Positions 13,701-26,635 of a DNA stretch of 64,000 bases are shown piece by piece. The translations under genes and the position numbers were made by a program. Below the pieces are notes generated by a model. It made no database searches. It was not told the origin of the DNA and worked only from the letters and a program-made list of their open reading frames with translations. Origin of the DNA: Acanthochromis polyacanthus (Eukaryota; Chordata; Actinopteri; Pomacentridae); the NCBI RefSeq assembly GCF_021347895.1, contig NC_067120.1, positions 23,855,361 through 23,919,360 on the forward strand, read 5' to 3'. The stretch's first letter is position 1. Each line of letters begins with the position of its first letter.

Positions 13701-14554
13701 TCCTGAGCACACAGATAGCCCAATAAAGTAACCTACACTTTTTAACCAAATGGAAGTGGACACCATGTCATTCCACAGGAAGGTCCCACCTCAGATGAGG
13801 ACTAATCCCCCCATTCCATTCAACCAATAATCCTCCTCACACAATGCAAGCAGGGGATTGTGCCCCAATGTGTGCTCAAGTAATGGAGGCAAATGGAGAA
13901 CACACCCTCCACCCCATCTCTGTGTCCGCGCACTTGTATGGCTTTTATCACCCTGCTGCGCTCCCAAACAATGCACCACAAACAGAGGGGCTATCTAGTC
14001 AATCCCTGGGACACTGAGATATTGTCTCCACAGGCTTTGATCTTATCCTCCTCATCTGTGATCCTGGCTTGAATCATAAAGCGGGAGGAAATAAGCTCAC
14101 ACCTGAGAGGGCTGAGTGGCTTTTCTGGGAAATGAGTAGTGCGTTTTACGGTTAAAAGCCTGGTTTTGTCAGCAGCTGGACTTTGCCAAGATTGCTTTGA
14201 GGATTTTGGTTTAAAGAGACCTAAAAATAGATTGAAGGCTGCTTTTCTAAAACTGTTATTAGCTATAATTAGTTTTAAAGGGACACAGCATTATTCTTCG
14301 TTAGGTTTGCAAACCTGACCAAATTGCTGTGTTTATTGTTTTGAGAAAAAATTTATATTAGTTTGCGTCACACACCTTCCAGTCTGCGCATTTTTCAAAG
14401 TGAAATATGGAATCAAGCCCTCATCATAAAGTCAGTGTGCTGAGATCCTCCCGTTCGGAGCATTAAAAATTCTGGCTTCAGGTCTGGCAGCTCAGTAAGT
14501 GAGTACAAGCAGATGCAGCAAAATTATTCAGAGCCCGATCCCTGAAGATCTCTC

Positions 14555-14653
<99 letters not shown>

Positions 14654-14662
14654 TGTGTGTGT
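14555..14662. repeat. AT then TG microsatellite
   Basis: About seven AT units run directly into some 47 TG/GT units, with a single TAT interruption near 14646. Dinucleotide arrays of this kind produce false Cys-Val or Thr-His open frames on both strands; none is a gene. Confidence 0.97.
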
Positions 14663-17222
14663 ACAAGTGGGTGAGAAGGAGGTTGAGCAACACTGCAGAG
14701 TCTGATGGCAACTTCCAGGAGTTTTACAAGTGTGAAAAAGTAGCACAATGATGCATTGTTGCACTCTCGGCCAGCTCTCTGAGGACAGAGCGATGCTGAT
14801 TTGTCTTTTGCATCATGCAGTCTCGAGACTCTGAAGTGCACAAATGGCTGCCACCTGCAAGCTGTCAACTCATGCTGTGAAATATTTTATGGTGGCTCCA
14901 TAAAGATCTGCTTCCATTTAAAAAAAACGTGTCTGTTTTCAGATGCTTTTTGATGAGGTTTGCGCTGTGGTTCAGTGTGATCTCTTGATTGTTGTAGCTC
15001 TGTCATTTTCATGCAAAGCAGCTGAAATGTTGCATTTTCTTTCCTGTCAATTGGTGGAGAGAAACAAATATGAAAGGCCGTGCAGCTGAGCAATACAAGA
15101 CACATTCTCTGTGAAGAACTTTTGCCTCAATGTTGTCTGCCACATCCCAGATTCCTCTTGCGCTGTCGCGTCGCTCTGCTGTCGTATTTGTTTGGTTCTC
15201 TTCATCTGGCTCTGATCTGAGCTCTGCTATGAGTACGAGCATGGCGTTTCTGCCAGCGTTGCGCCTGCCAGTAATCTCATCTCATCTAGGACCATGCTGA
15301 GATGAGGAGGCCCGTGTGTTCAGACCTTATGTTGACCCTCGGTTGATAAGCCGTCTTGCTGCTGAAATGCAGGCCGGTGCTGTTTACAACCTGAGGTTAT
15401 CTGGCTTCTCCTCAACGACTGCTGCTGGGCTGCAGCCTTCCAGCTGCTGTTTTGCTGTCTGCCCAATGGATGAGCAAGAACCCTGCTGCCTTTAAGATAG
15501 AAGCTCACCTCTTAAATCTGAAAAAAAAAAAGAGAAGCAGAGAGAGCCACTTATAGTCATGAATGTTCTATTCTCTAAATGATAGCAAGAAGGCCTGAGG
15601 AGCTGTTTTTGGCAATATCTGCTCACAGGGAAATTTTCACTGTGAAGATTCTGCCAAGTGTCTGCACCGGTGGATGGATCTGATTATTTCAGACTGCTTG
15701 GAAGCAGGAATTTCAGAAAAAAAAGAGATCTGGATGAATAAGTTCGCGAAATGTCAGCATGTATCTTTTAAAAACTTGCGTTTATGTTCCCACTTTGAAA
15801 TGAATGTAGGTCTTCTCAGCATAGAGAGCCAATGGTTTTGACATTTTTAAGTGAAGCTGCTGAGCATGTGCATGGCAGAACAGCTGCACTTTTAACCCCC
15901 CCCCCCAACTCCAGTAATCAATGGGAAAGGGTAATGCTAATGCTAATAAAGTCATGCGGACAGATGATTGGTGCTAACTCCCCAAAGCAGCCTCGACACT
16001 AAATCACCCTCCCCTCTACGTTCATGTGTTTCTGTTATTAAGAGCACATGTAGGAATGGCAGCAGCTTCAGTAAATACGACCGATCGCTCCCCTCAGCTG
16101 TCAGATTGGAGATCGATGTGACCTCAGAAAGACATTAATGCTCTAAAATAAAGTCCTGAGTGAGTAACGTTCAGGCTGAAAAAGCAAGGCGTGATGTGAT
16201 GTTCATTTGCACCCCAAAATTACGCTGCATCATTGTTCATTTAGTTAGAGTGCAGTCAGAAAGTATTAGGACACAGCGTTCACAGTTGTACACATCCATA
16301 TTCATCCACATTATACTTGTCGGCCTTTTTACCCTGAGGGACTTCATATAAAAAGCACTGCAGTACCTACAACATTAATTTGGGGCAAATGTAAACTTTC
16401 TCAGATTACCACAACCATATTTTCTCATGTACCTGCAGATCTACTGTAGACATTCAGGCACTTTTGGTTTATTTGTCTTGGTTTTCAGATGCCTGCCTGC
16501 ACTCCAGTACATTAGAGGTAAATGAAGTTCTGTTTGTGCTGCTCACACTGAAAATGCCAATCACTGTAAAAACTTAAACAGTAATGTCTTACATAGAAAT
16601 TTTCTGTATGTTTTCTTCTCACGGCAAAGACAGGACTTCTCTGGTTTTCAGTGGTGAAAGGTCACAAACAAAATGGACATTGCATATTTCAAATTTAAAT
16701 ACGGTTTGATTTTTCCATCATGAGAAAAGATGAGCTTTGCTATGTGTACTGATCCTTTAAAGCTGAGCACTTAAATGTCAAAGTCACTGTTCGAGATGGG
16801 TTTTATAGCAGAAAAAATTACCAAAGTAAAATGCTTCATTTCAGTCAATATGGATAATTATTAAATATTTTTTAATTACTATTTTTAACATAGACAAGCA
16901 GAACATAGGTTCTGTCCGAATTTAACCACTTTAGCCTATTATCAAGGTACGCTGATAATAGTTCTATTAACACAACAAGGAAAAGCACACTACCAAATGC
17001 ATTTACACATATCAAAAAAAAAAATATTGATAAAGGAATCATCTCATCTTGATAGACATTTAAAAAAGAAAACAAGTCAAACCCGGAGGTGCAGAGAGGG
17101 CGACCAGAACATCCATATGATGTACATTTTGTCATCTCTCAAAATTTCGTGTGAGTGTTCAGATGGTCTGTGTAGTGATTAAGCTACTAGGTGGATAGTG
17201 CACATGCTCATGGCAGCAGTGT

Positions 17223-17495
17223 CCATCCATCCATTCTCTATACACCGCTTTATTCTCATTAGGGTTGCGGGAGTGCTGGAGCCTATCTCAGCTGACTCGG
17301 GCAAAGGCAGGAGACACCCTGGACAGGTCGCTAGTCTGTCGCAGGGCTACGTATACAGACAAACAATCACACTCACATTCACACCTACGGGCAATTTAGA
17401 GTACTCAATTAACCTCAGTATATTTTTGGACTGTGGGAGGAAGCCGGAGTGCCTGGAGAAAACCCACGCATGCACAGAGAGAACATGCAAACTCC
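17223..17495 (-). mobile_element. tRNA-headed SINE family, copy 2, with target duplication
   Basis: Reverse-orientation copy of the SINE at 3.0 kb. It starts with the CCATCCATCC tail and continues through TACACCGCTTTATTCTCATT to GAACATGCAAACTCC. The tRNA-like head is missing, so it is 5'-truncated. It is flanked on both sides by TGGCAGCAGTGT (17211-17222 and 17496-17507), a perfect 12-bp target-site duplication that shows retrotransposition. Confidence 0.85.
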
Positions 17496-17549
17496 TGGCA
17501 GCAGTGTGCATATGCAAAATGCATCTATCTATCCATCTACACTACTGCG

Positions 17550-17609
17550 GCGGAGAGGCTCAAGAATGGTGAAGATCTCTCAGGTCTTCACCATTCTGAG
17601 CCTCTCCGC
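17550..17609. repeat. inverted repeat at the broken end of the transposase fragment
   Basis: Left arm 17550-17575 (GCGGAGAGGCTCAAGAATGG onward) pairs with right arm 17585-17609 (TCTTCACCATTCTGAGCCTC onward). There is one bulged A and a 9-nt spacer. The right arm lies inside the transposase fragment, so the left arm is an inverted duplicate of coding sequence. Confidence 0.9.
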
Positions 17610-17714
17610 GACTCTGTGGACGGTCATCTGGCTGATGTTCAGCTGTTTGGCTACGTCAGACTTGTTGTGGCCAGCACGAAGGAGAGCAGATATCTCAACT
17701 CTTTTGACTTCCAT
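17583..17714 (-). pseudogene. mariner/Tc1-like transposase N-terminal fragment
   Basis: The minus strand reads 44 open codons from an ATG at 17714: MEVKRVEISALLRAGHNKSD, then VAKQLNISQMTVHRVAERL. This is a helix-turn-helix recognition start like that of mariner-family transposases. The frame is cut at 17583 exactly where an inverted copy of its last segment begins. No catalytic region follows. The 5' flank (17715-17830) may be the element's untranslated or terminal part. Confidence 0.7.
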
Positions 17715-19494
17715 CTTGATAGAACTTCACCGGAGAACAAATTTGTATTAATGACACCTGCCTATAAGGCAGAACTTTTAGTTTGTTTAACGGAATTTTT
17801 CACTCCGACATGTAAACGTCTCTAAAGATCATGAAACTGAGTGTAACAGAACTTTTGCAAAGTACAGTAGATGGGTAATAGCCACTGTTATCAGGCAGAA
17901 AGGTCCCTACCACAGCATCCTCACAGCAGATGTCACAAATATCGATGTGACCTCAGTATTTAAACAAATAAAAGTCAGGGAGGAAAGTATAAGTCCAGTA
18001 GGAGTGTTTTACTGTATGTTTCATGTGGAAACTGCAAGCCAAGCATGACTAGCCACGTTTATAAGGTGTAATGTATCTCATATGTCTGAAACTTTTATGA
18101 AACACCTAGGATCGGAGCTGCATGGATGTTACCTCATATCAGTCATGAGTGGAAAAAGGGCCCATCTGGTATGTAAATACACTGAAATTGGCTTCTAAGG
18201 ATAATTTTAGAAACTCTTCCATGTGAATACCTTCTTTCTTGATATCTCGTCTGTGAATGCAAGAATGTATGAAGGGGTTGACCAATTTAATTCCCTTTGA
18301 TCTGCAGACTGTCACTTTAGCTACTGTGTCAGTCTGACCGAAATGTATATTTGCAGCACGGCTCTGGAAAGCTCATCTGAAAAATGTCCTGTTGCCTTTT
18401 TGGAGGAATCAAAGAAGACCTCAGACAGCAGAAATAGTGTCTTTTGGCCCCCAGATCGCCGAACTCAGCAGTCCATCATTTTTCCCCTTGTTTTGAATCA
18501 CATAAATCTCTGAGAAGAAGGGGAGGAAAATATGTTGATACTTGCAGGGAAAGACGTTGCTGTGTCAAGGAGAGGTGAAAAATCGTCCTTAACTGTGTTC
18601 TCAGAGATGATATTTTAGTCTTTCATTGGAGGCAGAGGAGACAGAGGATGCAGGATCATCAGTCACCCAGCCAGGTTTCATACAGTTAAGGTGATTTAGT
18701 AGCGCTGAGAGACTGGAAGCTGTATTGTTCCTTTGTGGGAGAAGCCAGAAGAGCACACACAACCACACACATAGCAGATTATTATTTAGAATGAACTGTG
18801 TGTGTGTGTGTGTGTGGAGGTAAAGGAAATAGAAGAAAAAGAGAGGAAGGTGGTTTGTGGAGAGAAGAATTGAGGGAGGACGAGGGGCAGAATTGAACTC
18901 AGGGCCGACCAGACAGAGAGGCTTTAAGACACTAACATTTTCCAAACAATACGATGTTATTTTCAGTATTTGGGCTAAACAAGAGCGTATCCTTCTGGCT
19001 GTGGCGTGTGAGAATTTTTGGTCAGGAAGAGTTTTGTGCAGGAACTGATCTGTTTGACATATTTGAAAAATAAGAAAAATGATCGTGTCATCTTCCCTCA
19101 CTCCTTTCCTGCTCCAAAACAGTTTCCCCTCAAGCCTCAGAAGTTGTCATGAAATAAGCATGACCTCTGAAATGCAAATTATATGTTGTGTGCATGAATA
19201 ATGCAAAGGCTGCATTCCTTCACAGGAAAACATTTCATCGTAAACACCATCATTTTGTGTGGAATGGTCAGCTGACTGTTTGGACAACTTTAAGGACTTT
19301 GGTTGAGGAAGTGCTTCGGCAATGTGCAGTCTACTGACTTCCTTTTAACTCCAGAGTCCTGTGTCCTTAAAGCACGAGATGGATTATAATGTTTAAGTAG
19401 ATCTGACGGTTCCAAAGGGATGTGCCTATTTAGAATTTTTTATGTCAGCAGAAGCTCATTAAAATCCAAACTGACACAGAGAGAGAGTAAATGA

Positions 19495-19735
19495 AGGCGA
19501 GCTAGTACTGTTGTAATGTGGTTAAATGTGGTCACATTTTTGGAGATGTTGGGTCTAGATTTAGTACAAGGGCGAGGCAAGCCTGAAAACAAAATGCTAC
19601 AATTATCACATCTGGTTGTAACAGAGGTGTGAAATAGGATCTTAACATTAGCTCAGCAATTCTGACAGTATTTTGGAAATGAAAATGCAGTCTTTGGCAG
19701 TTTCTTTCATCTGTTTATGAAAAGAATTGATATCG
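19495..19735 (-). mobile_element. LINE-like reverse-transcriptase fragment
   Basis: The minus strand encodes a short stretch reading DNCSILFSGLP and, further on, HITTVL. This resembles the reverse-transcriptase segment DYCNxLLSGLP...HITPVL of fish non-LTR retrotransposons. It is decayed and short. A continuation of the same repeat, in the same orientation, appears at about 23.05 kb. Confidence 0.5.
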
Positions 19736-19762
19736 AGATAATAACTGTGATAGAAAAAGAAA

Positions 19763-20430
19763 GAAACAAGGAAAGTACTCAGAGAGCGCACTACTCCACC
19801 AAGGCTGTTCAGTCTTTGTATCGTATTCAGCGGATAAAATCTTATAAAAAAATCGAGCAAAAAATGAGCACAGGCGTATGTTATGCATGTGTACGTTATG
19901 TACGGATACCGAATTACATGACCTAAATATGACGCGACTGCAGTTAATTGATGGGACTTGGAAACACCCCCACAATTTAATCAATTGTTCCTTGTATGAT
20001 TTCCGGCAGATAAGTCCCAGTCGATTTGCAGTAGGATCGCAATCATGTGATCGTCAGCAGGCAGCTGGGAGCATTCAGTTCTTGTCATAGCTACAGTGAT
20101 GCCGTGCCGGCCACTGTCTTGCAATGGGAAGTCCTTAACAATCAGTTCTTGTCATAGCAACAGTGATGCCGTGCCGGCCACTGTCTTGCAATGGGAAGTC
20201 CTTAACAAATCTGTGGATCCAGACCATCAGCCGCATCACTGCCACAATCTAATCAGGTGGTCCTTGTGTCTTTTCTGACCTTCCCTAAAAATTTCATCCA
20301 AATCTGTGCATTTTTGAGTAATGTTGTGCACAGAAGGAAGGAAGGAAGGAAGGAAGGAAGGAAGGAAGGAAGGAAGGAAGGATTCCCATATGCCGATCTA
20401 CACATAACTCCACCGTGTTCCTTGGTGGAG
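19763..20430 (-). repeat. unclassified interspersed repeat, long form, reverse copy
   Basis: The reverse complement begins CTCCACCAAGGAACACGG (ending at 20430) and finishes with CAGAGAGCG-type sequence near 19780. It matches the copies at 43.4 and 60.6 kb. Like the 60.6 kb copy it contains an extra module (around 19865-19975) with GTTATGTACGGATA and GGAAACACCCC. A GAAG microsatellite (20333-20382) and a 67-bp tandem duplication (20076-20208) lie within it. No coding capacity was found. Confidence 0.7.
20333..20382. repeat. GAAG tetranucleotide microsatellite
   Basis: About twelve uninterrupted GAAG units, sitting inside the reverse repeat copy at a point where the related copies have no such array. 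Confidence 0.97.
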
Positions 20431-20454
20431 TAAAAATCTATCCATATCATCTGG

Positions 20455-20885
20455 TTAAGTGTCCTGGGGTGCCCACTGGACTCTGTGATGGAGGTGGGCA
20501 AGAGGAGGATGTTTTCCAACCTCTCATCCATCATGGACAACAGCTCCCACCCACTGCACCGGACTGTAGTGGAGCTGAGCAGCTCCTTTAGCACGAGACT
20601 CAGACACCCTCAGTGCAAGAAGGAGCGCTACCGCAGGTCCTTCATCCCCACTGCCATCAGACTGTATAACACTACTGTGTAGTTGTTATTATGTGCAATA
20701 TCTTATTTTATAACAATGTATATAAGAAAAGTTTTCTATCCTTCGATGTGTATATTTTTACTATTTTACCATTTCTTACTATCTTTATTATCTTGTACTT
20801 GCGCCTTTCGTGACTTTTTGCACCCCTCTGTTTGTTCCTAAGAGCTCTGTAATGGTAAATTTCTCCTTTGTGAGATCAATAAAGT

Positions 20886-20916
<31 letters not shown>

Positions 20917-20935
20917 TATCTTATCTTATCTTAAT
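20455..20935 (+). mobile_element. 3' end of a CR1/L2-type LINE (Rex1/Babar-like)
   Basis: The frame at 20485-20682 ends with HPQCKKERYRRSFIPTAIRL YNTTV and a stop; motifs MDNSSHPLH, RLRHP and YRRSFIPTAIRLYN are the usual C-terminus of fish CR1/L2-clade LINE ORF2. It is followed by a 3' UTR with AATAAAG and an array of about nine CTTAT units (20887-20933), the typical short-repeat 3' tail. 5' truncation near 20455 has removed the reverse transcriptase and endonuclease. The exact family is an inference. Confidence 0.8.
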
Positions 20936-21325
20936 AGGTACGCACCAGTCTGCTACATGAACAGTTACATTGTCTGTCATGTAGAACGCAGACACCCAGG
21001 CATGTAGCATCTGTCTGTTACTGTGATTATTCCTGAGAGGTATGGAGCACAATGCAGGGGCATAGCACAGGATTTCTGGAGAATTTAGAACTTAGAGCTG
21101 TGTTTGGCATCAATGGAAAGCACGTATAATTGAAAGCCTTTCAGTGACTACCTTAATTACAACTCCTTCACTGATGAATTATAAAGATGTGGATGATGCA
21201 GGAGGAGTGTTTGCACTGTGGCCAGTATTTGCAGTCACCCTCAGATGTAAATGTTGACTGGTCAAATTGGTGTCTTTTACTAATGTAGGACATTGTGTGA
21301 CATCCAGCTTTTCCCAGTCTATATA

Positions 21326-22960
<1,635 letters not shown>

Positions 22961-23049
22961 TACAACCCAATAATTTGTGAAAGTGGTCCTCCGCTTTTAC
23001 AGGCACACAGCTGAGTGACTTCAGTGTAGCAGTGCAAATAAATATTATG

Positions 23050-23300
23050 AATGCATAGAATTTATCCAAGACTATGAGGGGAGGATGTGAAATATAAAGT
23101 CAAAAATGAAGAGGGCCTTGAACAGAGCTCTGAGGTACTCCATATTTGACAAAGAACATAGTGAAGTGGTATTATTATAACAAACACATTTTCAGAGAAA
23201 TACAAAAGTCTGTAGGAAGAGAAACGTCATGAACCACTTTAGTAGGTGCAGTTTCAAAAGTGACACTTAAAGCAGATTGAAAAGGCACAAAGAGATTAGT
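23050..23300 (-). mobile_element. LINE-like repeat remnant, probable continuation of the 19.5 kb piece
   Basis: Plus-strand text such as AACAGAGCTCTGAGGTACTCC and AAGTCTGTAGGAAGAG resembles a repeat seen in fish genomes as the reverse of a non-LTR retrotransposon. The resemblance may continue to about 23600. The order relative to the 19.5 kb piece is what one continuous reverse copy would give. Recognition is by memory; no intact frame remains. Confidence 0.4.
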
Positions 23301-25754
23301 GAGGCTAAGATACCCGAACACTTTGGTATGGTTGATAATCCAAAACATTAGGTTTGGAGTCAAATCAACTTTACTGATTTCCACTTTAGCTGTAGGAAAT
23401 GAAGATAGATTGTGCAATATACTGTCTGTCTCCAGCACAGGAAGAAAATGATTACCTTGAAGGTTAAAACACTGCATTGCTAATTTTAGGGAAGAAAATT
23501 TAGTGTGAGAACTGTGTCTGTTTGCCTTTACTGTAAATATAATTATCTCATTCTTCAGACACTGAGGAAACTTCAGAGCAGTTGCTGCTTGCAGCCTCAG
23601 AGGTTGGCAAATGACAGTCATGGAATTTTACATGAAGGATGTCTTTTGGAAAGCAGCGATTTTAGAACTCTCCAGTTTGCTGCACTCAAACAGGCACAGT
23701 AAGCGACAGCATGATGCCATTTTCAGAACAGTGTCTGTTTTGAAAAACACTCATATTTGCTAAATGACTAAATGAATCCAAAATCTCAAATTTTATGCCC
23801 CACAGAGTGTCCATTATCTGTGAATCTAACAGCCTGTATGCTGTGAAACATCAGAAGAAATAGGAGGTTAACTAAATATGTTTAAATGTGTCTTAATCTG
23901 TCAATTTGAAAAACTAGAATAGCTTTTGTTCTCAAATGTTTTTTTTTCTCTAGGTGTCCAGTTTTGGAATCAGATGTGTCAAATGGCTTTGAAATAGTGT
24001 GAAATTTTTCCACTGTCTCATTAACAGTCTTTATCTGTTAGACTAAACACTGTGCAATGATTACAAAATGATATATCACTATCATTAGTCCTTCACCACA
24101 AGCTGTACAACAACAGTAGCTGTCCAGATTTAGTAAAAAAGTTAAATGTGTCCCTACAGTCTGCTTCAGTTTGTTATGATGCTATTTTACTATAATCATC
24201 ACATATTCTCCCTGTCTTCTGTTGGACCTCTTTATGTGTGAGGCCATTTTCTGCCCATGGCCATGCCCACCTCGGGGCTCCATTATAAACAAAGCTGTAG
24301 TCCTGCCTGGCCAGCTGCACTATAAGCGCCAGGGTCCGTGTTCGCCTTATTGTCTGCCTCTCACTCCCTTAACTGTCCCCAACACCCTGACGCTCCTCTA
24401 CAACACACACATGCATGCAAGCACACGTTAACACATGACTGCATGTGCCACCTGTGTATTCAGACACACACACCATGGTTATTACGGCTACTGAGAGTCA
24501 GGTTGCAGAGTATCGTGCGCAGAGTCCAGGTGGAGTACTGTAATGTGTGACCCACGCTACTGCAACAATACCCTCCCCCCAACACACACACATGCACAAG
24601 CACAACCATGGGCCCATATGTGCTTGAACATTCCTCTGCATTTCACTTTCTCTCAAAAATGCATTTCCACACACCCCGACGACAACTAAACCACCCTGCA
24701 GTCTGGAGTGCACAATTGCACAAGCGATCTGCAGGTCAGAGGTCTGTTATTCCAGTGAGAGCGCCAGCTGAGCGGCCTGCAATGAGACAGACTCCATGGG
24801 TTTGTGCATGTGTGTAAGTCTGCTAACTCGGGGCTAAGCCTCCGCAACACAATGTGTATTTTTGTACATTAGCACAAGCGCCTTTACCCTATTTTTGCAC
24901 TGCACAGTTCGGATCCAAAGCCTCCTATGCCAGTAACCCAGTCCATGGTTTATAGTTCAGGCATTAGTGTGTCGATTCACACAGGACCCAGGGGCCACAG
25001 TGAGAGTATGAAAACGACATTAGGCTACGTGGATCACCTTTCACCCCCCCTTTTGACTCTACTGAGCAGTGCCGCAGGCTTTGGGAGCTCCACAACACCG
25101 AAACCCTATCGCAGGGCCGTTGTGTTGGGGACAATGGCTCCTGGTTAAGTGCGGGGCAAAAGGTGTATAATATCTCACGTATGTGCCCCATGGTGCCTGT
25201 TCTACGGCTGAAAGACACGCTCACAAAATGGCTTGAAAGATGTAGAACATCAGGAGCACTTGCTAACACCATAAATCTTCCTCAAGATGAATGTAGTAGA
25301 AACATAAAAATTTGCCTTAAATTTAAGTTGAGCTTCTAATGAAATCATGGGGTTATTGATCAGTGAAACTTTACTAGTGAAACTATATACTGTCAGAAAA
25401 AACCTTGTTTCGCTATCAGTGCTAAAGCTGCAGAGAAAAGATGTCTTGTCAGCTATTAAAATGAAACTGCATGTCAGAGAAAAGTGGACATGATTATTAT
25501 TTTGATTTCAAGGAGGTCGGGCTGGACCATCTAGCACAAAAATCTTTACTGATAAAATGTTTCCTTTCAGTCCATATTGATAATTACTGAGACCTACTAA
25601 GCCCAGGAATAACAGGCTCACGTATATAAGTACAAAAAAAAGGGGGGGATGGTTAGCAATTCTTCTGCAACTTGATGGCAACACCTTTGACCAATCACAC
25701 TTGAAGCACTTTTGCACTTACTACAGGTTTTTCCTTATGTCTGAATTCTTGCTT

Positions 25755-25813
25755 GTGTTGTATGTCACTTTGGACAAAAGCGTCTGCTAAATGAAATTGT
25801 AGAATTGTAGAAT
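25755..25813. repeat. SINE 3'-region remnant
   Basis: The phrase TATGTCACTTTGGACAAAAG, then CGTCTGCTAAATG, is the conserved 3' module shared by many fish SINEs and partner LINEs. Only about 60 bases are recognisable. Confidence 0.55.
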
Positions 25814-26275
25814 ATAAGTATGAAGGAATGGTCACACCTTGATACACAATAAAGAAAGAACACAAAACGTAAGTGCAAAGAGAGCGACACTGCCTCACCG
25901 TGTTGAAGTTAACCACACTGCTCTTTAAATTTTTTGTATTTTGTATTTTTTTCTTCATCAGTTACACATATATTGAGCTGTAAATCATTGTCTTTCAATG
26001 TGTTGAGTATCGTTGTATCATGATACCATTATTGTCATTGACAACATATCGTGAATTACTCTGATTTTAACCCCCATTCTAAAGCTACAATTAAAAGAGT
26101 TAAAGCTCAATTGAAGTTAGACGTATTCTTACTCTTTCTATCAAAGTAATGTTGAATTTCTTGTCTGACTATTTTCAAGTTCATTGTAAAACATTCTGTT
26201 TTACGTAAACCTTTGCTGAAATTATTTGGTTTTTCTGCTGTGTCGGGATTGTATTTCTCTTCATTTAAGAATACG

Positions 26276-26635
26276 TACTACCATTCAAAAGTTTGAGGTC
26301 ACCTGGACAATTTCATGTTTTCCATGAAGACTTCCACTTTTATTCATACACCATAATTGCACAAGGGTTTTCTAATCATCAGTTAGCCTTTCAACATCAT
26401 TAGCTAACACAATGTACCATTAGAATACAGGAGTGATGATTGCTGGAAATGGGCCTCTGTACCCCATTTCTGCTGGTACTGTATCAGCCATTTACAGCTA
26501 CAATAGTCATTTACCACATTAAGAATGTCTACGCTGTATTTTTGATTCATTTAATGTTATCTTAATTGAAAAAACTATTTTTCTTTCAAAAATGAGAACA
26601 TTTCTAAGTGACGTCAAACTTTTGAATGGTCGTGC
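26276..26635. mobile_element. Tc1-type MITE, copy B
   Basis: Ends are CTACCATTCAAAAGTTTGAG and the inverse CAAACTTTTGAATGGTCGTG. The interior matches the 10.3 kb copy, including the same internal junction near ACACAAGGGTTTTC/GCACAAGGGTTTTC, in the same orientation. No coding capacity. Confidence 0.78.

Noticed and set aside
14524..14868. Open frames of Thr-His or Cys-Val repeats on both strands
   Set aside because: They are translations of the TG/AT microsatellite and its flanks, not proteins. The same holds for 63107-63307.
18601..19101. 166-codon open frame on the minus strand
   Set aside because: Composition is irregular, part of it is a translated CA repeat, and no domain or homology is visible. 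A frame of this length by chance is expected in 64 kb.
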